64,000 nucleotides of DNA from Candidatus Siliceabacter maunaloa. GTDB taxonomy: Bacteria > Actinomycetota > Thermoleophilia > Solirubrobacterales > Solirubrobacteraceae. Below are positions 1 to 8,097 of the stretch, piece after piece (the stretch's first letter is position 1; each line of letters opens with the position of its first letter). The translations under genes and the position numbers were made by a program. The stretch is taken from assembly GCA_024330185.1 (NCBI GenBank), contig JANDLV010000002.1, forward strand, positions 62,001 through 126,000, given 5' to 3'. The notes under the pieces were generated by a model. It did no database searches. It saw only the letters and a program-made list of their open reading frames with translations, and was not told the origin of the DNA.

Positions 1-135
1 GTCCTTGACGCTGCCCCCGGGGTTGTAGGCCTCGAGCTTGCCGAACAGCCGCGCGCCGGCGTCGGGCGCGAGGCGCGTGAGCTCGACCATCGGCGTGTTG
101 CCGATGTGCTGGGCGAGGTTTGTGGGGACGGCCAT
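1..135 (-). CDS. Cysteine synthase, N-terminal part (cut by window edge)
   Basis: The first 45 residues of a PLP-dependent cysteine synthase / cystathionine beta-synthase family enzyme, which makes cysteine from O-acetylserine (or a related activated serine) and sulfide in the cytoplasm. The start reads MAVPTNLAQHIGNTPMVEL, matching the family's conserved IGNTPLV opening. It runs into NPGGSVKD, whose lysine carries the PLP cofactor. The ATG at 135 follows a TACCCT hexamer by 8 nt, consistent with a leaderless start. CysK and CysM types cannot be separated from this fragment, and the rest of the gene lies outside the window. Confidence 0.9.
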   Translation of the reverse strand, partial: MAVPTNLAQHIGNTPMVELTRLAPDAGARLFGKLEAYNPGGSVKD

Positions 136-143
136 GCGCGGCC

Positions 144-149
144 AGGGTA
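144..149 (-). promoter_or_regulatory. -10-like TACCCT of the cysteine synthase gene
   Basis: A TANNNT hexamer ends 8 nt before the ATG at 135, the spacing expected if transcription starts at or next to the start codon. No -35 or Shine-Dalgarno sequence is evident. Confidence 0.4.
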
Positions 150-173
150 TCCCCGCCCTCGGTCCTGCGGTGC

Positions 174-2219
174 TCACCCCCGCAGCGCGATGGCGGGGAG
201 GCGCTCGCCGTCGTACACGCGGCACGTGGCCGCTGCGTCCAGGTCGACCTCCGGCCACCACTCGGCCGGGCGCCCGAGGACGAAGCCCTGGCCGTAGGTG
301 ACCCCGAGGCCCTTGAGCAGGCGCAACTCCTCGAGGTGCTCGATGCCCTCGGCGCACACCTCGGCGCCCGTGCACGAGGCGAAGTGCACGAGCGAGGAGA
401 CCAGCGCCGCTTTGGCCGGGTCGCGATGGATGTCCTGGATGAGCCCGCGATCGACCTTGATGATGTCCGCCCGCATGCGCATCACCCACTGCAGGCCGGC
501 GTAGCCGCCGCTGGCGTCGTCCACAGCGATGCGTGCTCCCCGGGCGCGCAGCCGGTCGAGCGCCGCCTGCAGCGCGTCGTGTTCGTTGATGCGCTCCTGC
601 TCGGTGATCTCGATGACCAGCCCGTCCAGCCGGGCCGGCAGCGCAGCCGCGACCTCGTCGGTCAGCACCGCCGACGGGCTGAGGTTCAACGAGAGGAACG
701 TCCCGGGCGGGCGGTCGGGCGCCGCCAGGGCCGCCGCGACCGCGGTCGCCTCGAGCGCCGGCCCCAGCCCCAGGCGATGCGCGTGCTCGAACCACCAGGA
801 GGCCGGCAGGTGCTGGCGCGCGTTGAATCGGGCCAGTGCCTCGTAGCCTGCGACGCCGCCGTCGGCCAGGGCGACGATCGGCTGGAAGTGCGCGGAGACG
901 TTGGAGCCCGCCTCGATGAGTCCGGCGAACTCCACGCGCTGCTCGCAGGTGACCACGACGACGTGCTCGGGGTCGTAGCGACGCGTGCGGTCGCGGCCGC
1001 AGCCCTTGGCCCAGTAGAGCGCGCCGTCGGCCAGCAGGGCCAGCGACTCGGCGTCGCCGGCGTCCGCGGGCAGGCACGCGACGCCGGCCGAGCACGTCAG
1101 CTCGAAATCCGGCGGCGAGGCGGCGCGGACGGCGTTGCGCACGGCCTCACACACCTCGATTGCGTCGGGGCCGTCGCTGTCGGGCAACAGCAGAGCGAAC
1201 TCGTCGCCTCCCAGCCGCGCCGCGAAGCCGGCTTCGGGTACGACATCGCGGATCGCCGCACCGACGAGGGCGAGGATGCTGTCGCCGAACGGATGCCCGC
1301 GCGCGTCGTTGGCACTCTTGAAGTGGTCGAGATCGACGATGGCAAGCGCCAGCGGACGGTCGTCGGTGCGGGCCCGCTGGATCTGGGTGACCAGCTCCTC
1401 CTGGAAGTGACGGTGGTTGGCCAGGCCGGTGAGCGGGTCGCACAGGACGAGCGCCTCGAGGCGGCGGTTGTCCTCCTCGAGCTGGGCGGCCATCGCGTCG
1501 AAGTCGTGGGCCAGGGCGCCCAGCTCGTCGCGCCGGGTCCACCCCATCCGCGTGTCGAGACGGCCGCCGGCGATGCGCCTCGTGGCCAGGCGCAGCCGGT
1601 ACAGCGGCGCGAAGATGCCTCGATCGAGCACGAGCGCGGTCACGACCGTGAAGCCGAGCAGGAGCGCCCCGAGCCCGAGCAGGAGATGGCGGGTGCGTCG
1701 GTCGACCGCCGCGGCGAAGGGCGCGAAGTCGGCGCTCAGCTCGAGGGTGCCGGCGCCGTCAGCGCCGTCGCCCAGGGGTACCGCGACCCGGGTGATGTCG
1801 ACGCCGCCGTCGCGGCTCGCGGTGTGCGCGGGCCTGCCCGCCACCGTGACGCGGCGCGACAGCGTCGGGTCACCGGGGGCGGTGCCCACGAAGGCGAGCA
1901 CCGATCCCCGCGGGTCTCGCACCGCAGCGCCGTGCAGCCGCTCGTCGACGGCCATGAGCGCCTCCAGGCGGCGCCGCACCCGGTTGGGCTCGCGGGCGTC
2001 GACCACCCCGGCGGTCGCAGCCTGCGCCGTGGAGATGAGCTGCTGGCGGCCGCCGTCGCGGTAGGCCCCCTCGAGCTCCGCGCCCGAGAGCTGCGCCGCC
2101 ACGACGGCGCACCCGCCGGCCGCCACCAGGATCGCCACGCTGACCTGGACGCGCAGCGATCGTGCCGCGCGCCCAAGCCACCGCGAGAGGCGATCAGTCG
2201 CCGCGACCACGCTCGCCAT
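174..2219 (-). CDS. Membrane GGDEF-EAL protein (c-di-GMP turnover)
   Basis: A 681-residue inner-membrane protein predicted to make and/or degrade cyclic di-GMP. Two membrane segments (about 23-43 and 178-202) enclose an extracytoplasmic sensor region. A HAMP-like linker, a GGDEF domain and an EAL domain follow. The active-site GGDEF (336-340) is intact, but no RxxD product-inhibition site is seen just upstream. The EAL domain keeps YEALAR (about 460), the NLS asparagine, EITE, a DD pair, IKVDRG, AEGIE and YGQGF, so both activities look possible. I chose the ATG at 2219 because an upstream extension would lie in the neighbour's tandem repeats; it overlaps the upstream gene by 26 bp. Confidence 0.9.
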   Translation of the reverse strand: MASVVAATDRLSRWLGRAARSLRVQVSVAILVAAGGCAVVAAQLSGAELEGAYRDGGRQQLISTAQAATAGVVDAREPNRVRRRLEALMAVDERLHGAAVRDPRGSVLAFVGTAPGDPTLSRRVTVAGRPAHTASRDGGVDITRVAVPLGDGADGAGTLELSADFAPFAAAVDRRTRHLLLGLGALLLGFTVVTALVLDRGIFAPLYRLRLATRRIAGGRLDTRMGWTRRDELGALAHDFDAMAAQLEEDNRRLEALVLCDPLTGLANHRHFQEELVTQIQRARTDDRPLALAIVDLDHFKSANDARGHPFGDSILALVGAAIRDVVPEAGFAARLGGDEFALLLPDSDGPDAIEVCEAVRNAVRAASPPDFELTCSAGVACLPADAGDAESLALLADGALYWAKGCGRDRTRRYDPEHVVVVTCEQRVEFAGLIEAGSNVSAHFQPIVALADGGVAGYEALARFNARQHLPASWWFEHAHRLGLGPALEATAVAAALAAPDRPPGTFLSLNLSPSAVLTDEVAAALPARLDGLVIEITEQERINEHDALQAALDRLRARGARIAVDDASGGYAGLQWVMRMRADIIKVDRGLIQDIHRDPAKAALVSSLVHFASCTGAEVCAEGIEHLEELRLLKGLGVTYGQGFVLGRPAEWWPEVDLDAAATCRVYDGERLPAIALRG

Positions 2220-3696
2220 GCTCCCGCTCACGCTCGTCGCGCTCACGGTCACGGGCGTCCTGGCGCTCGTCGCGCTCACGCTCACGGGCGTCCTGGCGCT
2301 CGTCGCGCTCACGCTCACGCTCGTCCTGGCGCTCGTCGCGCTCACGGTCACGGTCCACGGCCACCGGGCCGATCACGCGGACGCGCACCGCGTGCGGGTC
2401 GGCCAGCTCGCGCCCCTCGCGCATGTTGCTCATGCGGGCCACGTAGGAGAGCTCACCCGAGCGTCCGCCCCGACGGACGTCGATGACGCCCAGGCCCGGG
2501 GTGGCGCCGACGGCGGCGTGGCCGCCCGAGCCCGGGCTGGGACCGCGCAGCGCGACGTACACCGTCTTGCCGTCGGGCGCGATGTCCATGAGGTCGGGCG
2601 CCGGGTCCGGGCTGACGTCACCCTCCAACGAGAAGGTCTCGACCACCTTGTCGCGGCGGGTGTCGACCACCGTGATGTCGTTGGCGATGCGGTCGTTGAC
2701 CCACAGGTAGCGCTCCTTCTTCGTGAGCAGGACCCCGTGCGAGTCGACGTCGCCCTCGGCGTTGCGGCTGTAGATCAGCCGGGGCGCGGGCATGTTGGGC
2801 GCGGCCGGCCGCGTGGTCGAGAAGTCGTCCACGTCGAAGCCGTAGACCTCGTGCTCGGCCGGGTTGGTTTCCAGAGCGCCGGCGCCGCTGTTGATGTACA
2901 TCTTCCCGCGCGCCTCGATGCCACCACAGCCGTTGGGCCGCACTGCCTCGCGGTCGTACTCGGCGATGATCCGCATCGGCGTGGTCGTGTGGTCGACGAC
3001 GAACATGCCGCCGCCGCGCAGCGTAACGAAGGAGATGCGGCCCGAGTCGTCGGTGCGCGGGCAGATCGGTGCGTTGTCGGGGCGCAGCGCGGGGTCCTGG
3101 CGCAGGGCGCCGCTCGGCGTGGTGCCGTTGGCCAGCTCCAGCGTGGCATCGTCCTCGAGCGTGAACCGCTCGTTCTCGTAGTCGGTCGCGATGCGCTGGA
3201 AGAGCTTGCCGTTCTGGTTGGCGACGAGCAGGTGGCGCTGGTCGGGCGTCGGCCACACGGCGTGGGCCTGGGAGCCCGCGTCGATGCACTCCACCGGCTC
3301 CCGGGTCTCGGTGTCCAGGAACAGGACGTGGCCGCTGGCCACGAAGGCCAGCGCGGCGTGGCTGTTGCCGTCGCGCGAGTCGGGGCCGCCGTTGAAGACG
3401 ATCATGTGCGGGCGCACCGGCGCAGTGCCCGTGCGCTCCAGGCACAGGTCGCGCGCCTGTGCCCCGAGGTCGATGCGCTCGGGCTCGGCCGAGGCGCCGT
3501 CCTCTTGCAGCTCACGGTCGGCGTAGATGTAGAGGGTCCCCCCGCCGTCGGGGCGAGTGTCGGACTGGTCGACGGTCCAGACCTCGTGCGAGGCCGCGCC
3601 GTGTCGTCGATCGTCTGGGGCGGCCGCGACCGCGGCCGCGGTGACGGCGACGCTGATCGCCAGGACGGCGGCGGCAAGGGTGATGCGAGTGCGCAT
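2194..3696 (-). CDS. Secreted beta-propeller protein with charged repeat tail
   Basis: 500 residues. A signal peptide (about 1-25, ending near AAA) precedes a body that reads like a YVTN/LVIVD-type beta-propeller: recurring HAVWPTPDQRHLLVANQNG, KERYLWVNDR and DIAPDGKTVYVALRG segments with DTR turns. It is probably exported; no substrate or catalytic residues are recognised. The C-terminal 50 or so residues are an 11-residue repeat made almost wholly of D, E, R and Q, encoded by a 33-bp tandem repeat (about 2220-2355). The tail overlaps the start of the GGDEF-EAL gene, so the two are probably co-transcribed. No catalytic function is assigned. Confidence 0.75.
   Translation of the reverse strand: MRTRITLAAAVLAISVAVTAAAVAAAPDDRRHGAASHEVWTVDQSDTRPDGGGTLYIYADRELQEDGASAEPERIDLGAQARDLCLERTGTAPVRPHMIVFNGGPDSRDGNSHAALAFVASGHVLFLDTETREPVECIDAGSQAHAVWPTPDQRHLLVANQNGKLFQRIATDYENERFTLEDDATLELANGTTPSGALRQDPALRPDNAPICPRTDDSGRISFVTLRGGGMFVVDHTTTPMRIIAEYDREAVRPNGCGGIEARGKMYINSGAGALETNPAEHEVYGFDVDDFSTTRPAAPNMPAPRLIYSRNAEGDVDSHGVLLTKKERYLWVNDRIANDITVVDTRRDKVVETFSLEGDVSPDPAPDLMDIAPDGKTVYVALRGPSPGSGGHAAVGATPGLGVIDVRRGGRSGELSYVARMSNMREGRELADPHAVRVRVIGPVAVDRDRERDERQDERERERDERQDARERERDERQDARDRERDEREREHGERGRGD
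2220..2355. repeat. 33-bp tandem repeat (about 3.5-4 units) within the propeller gene
   Basis: Units of 33 bp differ by single substitutions and encode the 11-residue module RQDARERERDE and variants. The period is a multiple of three, so unit number can change without frameshift. The array ends at the start codon of the downstream GGDEF-EAL gene. Confidence 0.8.
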
Positions 3697-3785
3697 GGCA
3701 GGACCTCGGGTCGAAGGGGTACCCGCTCACCATCGGCCGCGTCGACCCGTGACTTGAGTACCCGTGCGGCGATAGCGCCGAAGGG

Positions 3786-4178
3786 TCAGATGTAGTACAT
3801 CGCCTGCCCACCCGCACGGCGCTCAGCCTCGACGAGGTCGGCGATCGTCTGGGCCGCGAGCACGGCGCGGGCGGCGGCGGCGGCCTGCGCGATGATGCCC
3901 TCGGCGTCGCGGCCCAGCGGGCCATCGAGGAGCTCGATGACGTGCAGGACGGTCACGTCGGCGGGCTCGCGGGCGAAGGCGTAGCCGCCCTTGACCCCGC
4001 GCTGGGAGCGCAGGAGGCCGGCGCGACGCAACGTGGCGAAGAGCTGCTCGAGGAACTGGACGGGGATGTCGCGGCGGCGGGCCAGCTCAGCGATGGGCAC
4101 GGGGCCCCCCGCGCCACTGCATCCGAGCTCGGTGAGCGCCCTCAGCGCATACGGCGACTTTGCGGTTATGGAGAACAT
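3786..4178 (-). CDS. Rrf2-family transcriptional regulator
   Basis: A 130-residue DNA-binding protein starting MFSITAKSPYALRALTEL. It has the Rrf2 winged helix-turn-helix (PIAELARRRDIPVQFLEQLF, then a wing GLLRSQRGVKGGY), which normally acts as a dimer. The three cysteines that hold the Fe-S cluster in IscR/NsrR are absent; only one cysteine, near residue 20, is present. It therefore belongs with the cluster-free (CymR/YwnA-like) members. The ORF stays open upstream to 4841 but only this segment is conserved in character, so the ATG at 4178 is preferred. It is divergent from the VanZ-like gene. A target cannot be deduced; the cysteine synthase gene about 3.6 kb away is only a speculative link. 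Confidence 0.85.
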   Translation of the reverse strand: MFSITAKSPYALRALTELGCSGAGGPVPIAELARRRDIPVQFLEQLFATLRRAGLLRSQRGVKGGYAFAREPADVTVLHVIELLDGPLGRDAEGIIAQAAAAARAVLAAQTIADLVEAERRAGGQAMYYI

Positions 4179-4240
4179 CGAACCCGGATTCCGATCGGGG
4201 CCCGCCTCAGGCAGCCACTGTGACGGCCTTACGGCGCCCC

Positions 4241-4246
4241 TATGTT
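4241..4246 (+). promoter_or_regulatory. -10-like TATGTT of the VanZ-like gene
   Basis: This hexamer ends 7 nt before the ATG at 4254 and overlaps an earlier in-frame ATG at 4242. It favours 4254 as the real start. Confidence 0.4.
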
Positions 4247-4253
4247 CGAGGAT

Positions 4254-4703
4254 ATGCGATGGATACCCGCGCTGGCCATCATGGCCGTGCTCTTCTTCCT
4301 CTCCGCCCAGCCCGACCTGGGCACGGGCTGGCCCTGGGACCTGCCGCTGCGCAAGGCAGGCCACATGGCGGCCTACGGAGCGCTGTGGCTCGCGCTGCTC
4401 TACGCGGTCGGCGAGCGACGGCCCGCACTGGCCACGGCGCTGGCGCTGGCCTACGCGGTCAGCGACGAGTGGCACCAGAGCTTTGTGCCGGGCCGTACCG
4501 GCACGGTGACCGACGTGGCCATCGACGCCCTGGGAGTAGGGCTCGCGGCGGCGGCGTGGGTCTGGTGGCGCACCGGAAGGAACCAGGTTTCGCCCTCCGG
4601 TGGTCGCAAGCGCCCACCTCCGGGAGAAGAGGTTTCGCCCTTCGGTCGTCGCAAGCGCCGACCTCCGGGCGACGTTACAGCCAGCCGCGCTCGGTCGCGA
4701 TGA
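4254..4703 (+). CDS. VanZ-like membrane protein
   Basis: A 149-residue membrane protein with the VanZ-like fold: several hydrophobic helices and the family signature KAGHMAAYGALWLAL followed by SDEWHQSFVPGRTGTVTD and a last membrane helix. VanZ itself gives low-level teicoplanin resistance; most homologues have no known role. The last 40 or so residues are not VanZ sequence but two 15-residue repeats (VSPSGGRKRPPPGE-like) encoded by two copies of the dispersed palindromic repeat described at 4586. The repeat has apparently extended the reading frame, and the end overlaps the convergent HDOD-LuxR gene by 29 bp. Confidence 0.8.
   Translation: MRWIPALAIMAVLFFLSAQPDLGTGWPWDLPLRKAGHMAAYGALWLALLYAVGERRPALATALALAYAVSDEWHQSFVPGRTGTVTDVAIDALGVGLAAAAWVWWRTGRNQVSPSGGRKRPPPGEEVSPFGRRKRRPPGDVTASRARSR
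4586..4675. repeat. Two tandem 45-bp units of a dispersed palindromic repeat
   Basis: Each unit has an outer arm TCGCCC, a TTC/TCC internal loop, an inner stem closed on AA (GGTCG-CGC-AA-GCG-CGACC type) and a return arm GGGCGA or a variant. The units lie inside the 3' end of the VanZ-like gene, up to the stop codon of the convergent gene. Related copies are at 5808-5853, 36564-36611 and, truncated, 35675-35691. Confidence 0.7.
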
Positions 4704-5763
4704 GGACCGCGCGGGCGCGGTCGTGGGCGCCCAGCTTGCGGTAGACGTTGTGCAGGTGCGTGCGCACCGTGCTCGTGGAGAGGCCCAGGGCGTGGGCGAT
4801 CTGCTTGTATACCTTGCCCTCGGCCAGCAGGCGCAGCACATCCTGCTCGCGATCTGACAGTGGGCAGGGCTCGGTCATCCGGGTGCGCGCGACGGTCGGA
4901 TAGGGCAGGTCGAACATCACCGTGCGCAGGTCGCTGGGCCCCAGGCCCAGGGTACGGGCCACGCCGAGCATCTCAGCGGGGGCGACGACGCCGCCCAGGA
5001 CGTAGTGGGCCAGCATGTCGGCCAGGCGGACGACTGCGGCCTCGCCGATGGCGTCGGCCGCGTGGTGGCGCTCGATGACCGAGGCCACGCCGTCCGGCAG
5101 GCCCCACCGCCGGGCCAGCACGCCGCCAACCAGCCCGTGGTCGACGCCCAGCTCGCGGCGCTCGCGCTGTAGACGCTCCCCGGGCGTGCGCGCGCCGTTG
5201 AGGATCTGGCTCGGATAGCCGGAGTAGGCGTGCAGCAGCACGAGCTTGCCGATGTCGTGCAGCAGTGACGTGACCATGAGGCGGTCGCGGTTCTCGACGC
5301 CACCGATCTGTTGGGCGATGCGGTCGGCCGCGCGCTGGGTGGCCACGGCGTGCAGACGGAAGCGCTCCGGGGTGGCGTCCCACTGGGTGGAGCGCTCGAA
5401 GAAGTCGAAGGTGACCGTGCGGGCGGCCAGGGTGCGCAGGGCGGAGGGGCCGAGCAGCTCGACGGCCTGGACGATGCTCGCGACGCGCCCGCGGGTCGGG
5501 CCCTTGACGGCGTTGGCCAGGCGCATGACGGCGATGACCAGAGCGACGTCGGACTCGATCGCTGCGATGACGTCGCCACCGGCCACGGGCTCGTGCTCGA
5601 CGACGCGCAGCAGGCGGTCGCGGGACTCGGCCAGGGCCGGGAAGCTCTCGAGGGCCTCGAAGGCGGCGGTCAGCCGGCGGCCGTGACCCTCGTTGTGGCG
5701 GCGCTCGACGGCGGCCGCGCGGTGCGGGCGTGCGGGGGCGGAGGCGGGAGCGGGATGACTCAT
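4675..5763 (-). CDS. HDOD-domain / LuxR-type HTH regulator
   Basis: A 362-residue cytoplasmic protein. After a short Ala/Pro-rich leader it has an HDOD domain (about 35-285) and then a LuxR/GerE helix-turn-helix (about 297-355: LSDREQDVLRLLAEGKVYKQIAHALGLS, split here only as a description, then STVRTHLHNVYRKLGA). The HDOD part keeps an HD pair at 169-170 (LLHDIGK) and later ERHH, so a phosphohydrolase remnant is possible, although most HDOD proteins are signalling scaffolds. It is probably a transcription factor controlled through the HDOD input domain. It lies downstream of gltX on the same strand, separated by a palindromic repeat, and is convergent with the VanZ-like gene. Confidence 0.85.
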   Translation of the reverse strand: MSHPAPASAPARPHRAAAVERRHNEGHGRRLTAAFEALESFPALAESRDRLLRVVEHEPVAGGDVIAAIESDVALVIAVMRLANAVKGPTRGRVASIVQAVELLGPSALRTLAARTVTFDFFERSTQWDATPERFRLHAVATQRAADRIAQQIGGVENRDRLMVTSLLHDIGKLVLLHAYSGYPSQILNGARTPGERLQRERRELGVDHGLVGGVLARRWGLPDGVASVIERHHAADAIGEAAVVRLADMLAHYVLGGVVAPAEMLGVARTLGLGPSDLRTVMFDLPYPTVARTRMTEPCPLSDREQDVLRLLAEGKVYKQIAHALGLSTSTVRTHLHNVYRKLGAHDRARAVLIATERGWL

Positions 5764-5807
5764 GCCAGGGCTATCGGCATTTCGTCCAGGACGGTTGAGC
5801 GTCTATC

Positions 5808-5853
5808 TGACGTCGCCGGAGGTCGCCGGTTCCGGCGACCGAAGGCGAAAGCC
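5808..5853. repeat. Dispersed palindromic repeat, full unit
   Basis: Contains the perfect palindrome GGTCGCCGG-TT-CCGGCGACC (5821-5840), flanked by GGA/GAA internal-loop triplets and CGCC/GGCG outer arms. It begins TGACGTC and ends GAAAGCC, like the copy at 36564. It lies between gltX and the HDOD gene and could act as a transcript-end hairpin. Confidence 0.75.
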
Positions 5854-5871
5854 GTTCTCCCAGACGCTGCC

Positions 5872-7209
5872 TCAGGCGATCCGCACGGCCTGCCCGAGCG
5901 CCCCGTCGATCCGGCTCAGCGCCTCGTCGCGACCCAGCACGGCCAGCGACTCCCAGATCCCCGGGGAGACCGTGGTACCGGCTATGGCCACGCGCACGGG
6001 CTGGAAGACCTGCTTGGCCTTGACGCCGCGACGCTCGACCACCCCTCGCAGGGCGGCCTCCACGGACGGCGCGTCGAAGGCGTCAAGCGTTGCCAGCGCC
6101 TCACGGACCTCCGCCAGCGCGGCGCGGCCCTCCTCGTCCAGCCAGCGCTCGCGGGCGGAGGGGTCGTCGGCCGGCCCGTCGTGGAGGAAGCCCGCCAGCG
6201 GCCAGAAGTCGGCGAGGGTCTGGATCTTCTCCTGGGCGATGACCACCGAGGGGCGAAGGCCGTCGCGGCCGGTGTAGGCCTCCAGGCGGCGGGTCAGCTC
6301 CTCCTCCCCCAGCTCGCGCAGGTAGCGCCCGTTCATCCAGCGCAGCTTGTCGACGTCGAAGCGCGCCGGGTTGCGCGACACCCGCTCGACGGTGAAGCGG
6401 CGCACGAGGTCGTCGGTGGAGACGATGGTCTCGTCGTCGGTGTCGCCCCAACCCAGCAGCGCGAGGTAGTTGCGCACCGCCTCGGGGAGGAAGCCCCGTT
6501 CGCGCAACTCCTGCACGGAGGCGGCCCCGTGGCGCTTGGAGAGCTTCTTGCCGTCGGGGCCGTGCAGGAGGGGCAGGTGCGCGTAGGCCGGCTGATCGGC
6601 GCCCAGGGCCGCGAGGACGAGGAGCTGCTTGGGCGTGTTGGAGAGGTGATCCTCACCGCGCACGACGTGGGTGATCGCCGCGTCGAGGTCGTCGACGGCG
6701 ACCGCGAAGTTATAGAGGACGCTGCCGTCGGCGCGGGCGATGACCGGGTCGTCGAGGTGCTCGTGGGCGAAGGTGGTGTCGCCGCGGATGAGGTCGTGGA
6801 CCACGGTCGCGCCCTCGGGCACGCGCAGGCGGATCGCCCCGTCGGCCTCGGGCTCCCCGCGAAAGCCCCACTCGGCGCCGTGGCGGTCCTTGTAGGCCCT
6901 CACGTCCTGTGCGGTGGCGGTGGAGTGGTAGGTGTGCCCGCCCTCCTCGAGCGTGCGCAGGACCTCGGCGTGGCGCTCGGCGCGCTCGGACTGGAGGATC
7001 GGCCCCTCGTCGAAGTCCAGCTCCAGCCAGCGCAGGGCGTCGAGGATCTGCCCGACGTTCTCGGGGGTCGAGCGCTCGCGGTCGGTATCTTCGACGCGCA
7101 GCACGAAGGTGCCCCCGGCGTGCCGCGCCATGAGCCAGTTGTACAGGGCGGTGCGCGCCCCGCCGATGTGCAGGGCGCCGGTGGGCGACGGTGCGAAGCG
7201 GACCCTCAT
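5872..7209 (-). CDS. gltX: Glutamyl-tRNA synthetase
   Basis: A 445-residue class I aminoacyl-tRNA synthetase that charges tRNA-Glu. The N-terminus MRVRFAPSPTGALHIGG carries the HIGH-type motif. KLSKRHG (about 220) is the KMSKS-type loop, and a helical anticodon-binding C-terminus follows. The length is slightly short of the usual 460-490. Discriminating versus non-discriminating specificity cannot be decided from sequence alone. The ATG at 7209 sits 6 nt after a TAGTCT hexamer and is 27 bp from the divergent endonuclease IV gene. Confidence 0.97.
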   Translation of the reverse strand: MRVRFAPSPTGALHIGGARTALYNWLMARHAGGTFVLRVEDTDRERSTPENVGQILDALRWLELDFDEGPILQSERAERHAEVLRTLEEGGHTYHSTATAQDVRAYKDRHGAEWGFRGEPEADGAIRLRVPEGATVVHDLIRGDTTFAHEHLDDPVIARADGSVLYNFAVAVDDLDAAITHVVRGEDHLSNTPKQLLVLAALGADQPAYAHLPLLHGPDGKKLSKRHGAASVQELRERGFLPEAVRNYLALLGWGDTDDETIVSTDDLVRRFTVERVSRNPARFDVDKLRWMNGRYLRELGEEELTRRLEAYTGRDGLRPSVVIAQEKIQTLADFWPLAGFLHDGPADDPSARERWLDEEGRAALAEVREALATLDAFDAPSVEAALRGVVERRGVKAKQVFQPVRVAIAGTTVSPGIWESLAVLGRDEALSRIDGALGQAVRIA

Positions 7210-7215
7210 GCGGCC

Positions 7216-7221
7216 AGACTA
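7216..7221 (-). promoter_or_regulatory. -10-like TAGTCT of gltX
   Basis: This hexamer ends 6 nt before the gltX ATG, the leaderless spacing seen repeatedly in this window. It lies in the 27-bp gap shared with the divergent nfo gene. Confidence 0.4.
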
Positions 7222-7236
7222 CGCCACATCCTCGCG

Positions 7237-8097
7237 GTGCTGATCGGCGCCCACGTGTCCCCCGCCGGGGGACCCGCCAAGGCCGTGGAGCGGGGCGTCG
7301 AGCGCGGCTGCCGGGCCATCCAGATCTTCAACCAGAACCCGCGGGCGTGGAAGCCGCGCGACTACTCCGACGAAGAGGTCGCCGCCTTCCGGGAGGCCAT
7401 GGACGGCAGCGACGTCGACGCGCTGCTCATCCACGCGGTCTACCTGCTCAACTGCGCCTCCGACGACGAGGACATCCGCGCGAAGTCCCTGCGCTCGCTC
7501 ATCTCCTCGCTGCGCGCGGGGGCGGCGCTGGGCGCGCACGCCGTCGTGCTGCACCCCGGCTCGGCCAAGACGGGCGACGTCGGGGAGGCGATCGCGCGGG
7601 CCGGTGCCACCATCCGCGAGGCGCTCGCGGAGTCCGACGGCTGCCCGCTGCACCTGGAGAACACCGCGGGCGCGGGCGGCACCCTGGGACGCTCCTTCGA
7701 GGAACTGGCCGCGCTGGTCGATGCCGCGGGCGGCGACGAGCGGCTCGGTGTGTGCCTCGACTCATGCCACCTGCTGGCCTCGGGCTTCGACGTTCGTACC
7801 CCCTCGGGGGTGGCGGCGGCGCTCGACGACTGCGTGTCCGCGGTCGGATTGGAGCGCATCGGCTCACTGCACCTCAACGACTCCCAGACCCCGCTGGGCT
7901 CCAACCGCGACCGCCACGCCGCCGTCGGCGCAGGCGAGCTGGGCGCGGACGGCTGCGCCGCCTTCCTGGGCGATCCGCGCTTCGACGACCTACCCTGCGT
8001 GCTCGAGACCCCGGGCCCCGATGGCAAGGGCCCCGACCGCGACGAGATCGCCCTGGCCGTCGCGCTGCGCGAGCGCGGCCGCGCGGGGCCCGATTAG
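7237..8097 (+). CDS. nfo: Endonuclease IV (AP endonuclease)
   Basis: A 286-residue metal-dependent apurinic/apyrimidinic endonuclease for base-excision repair. It shows the AP_endonuc_2 TIM-barrel signatures: IGAHVSPAGGPAKAVERG, IQIFNQNPRAWKPR, HAVYLLN, VVLHPGS, LENTAGAGGTLGR, VCLDSCHLLASG, HLNDSQTPLGSNRDRHA and CVLETPGPDGKGPD. These supply the His, Glu and Asp ligands of the three-zinc site. The GTG at 7237 is chosen because the conserved sequence begins at once and no other start precedes it. The short gap to gltX leaves almost no room for a leader. The 3' end overlaps the next convergent gene by 4 bp. Confidence 0.95.
   Translation: MLIGAHVSPAGGPAKAVERGVERGCRAIQIFNQNPRAWKPRDYSDEEVAAFREAMDGSDVDALLIHAVYLLNCASDDEDIRAKSLRSLISSLRAGAALGAHAVVLHPGSAKTGDVGEAIARAGATIREALAESDGCPLHLENTAGAGGTLGRSFEELAALVDAAGGDERLGVCLDSCHLLASGFDVRTPSGVAAALDDCVSAVGLERIGSLHLNDSQTPLGSNRDRHAAVGAGELGADGCAAFLGDPRFDDLPCVLETPGPDGKGPDRDEIALAVALRERGRAGPD

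Noticed and set aside
2220-2355. CRISPR array
   Set aside because: The repeats are directly adjacent 33-bp coding units without unique spacers, and no cas gene is present.
120-2486. Long plus-strand ORF (788 codons) opposite the GGDEF-EAL gene
   Set aside because: It is the mirror of a well-supported minus-strand gene in GC-rich DNA; its translation is Arg/Gly/Ala/His noise with no domain.
3786-4841. 351-codon reading frame running upstream of the Rrf2 gene
   Set aside because: Only the last 130 codons are protein-like; the rest overlaps the VanZ-like gene and repeats in antisense.
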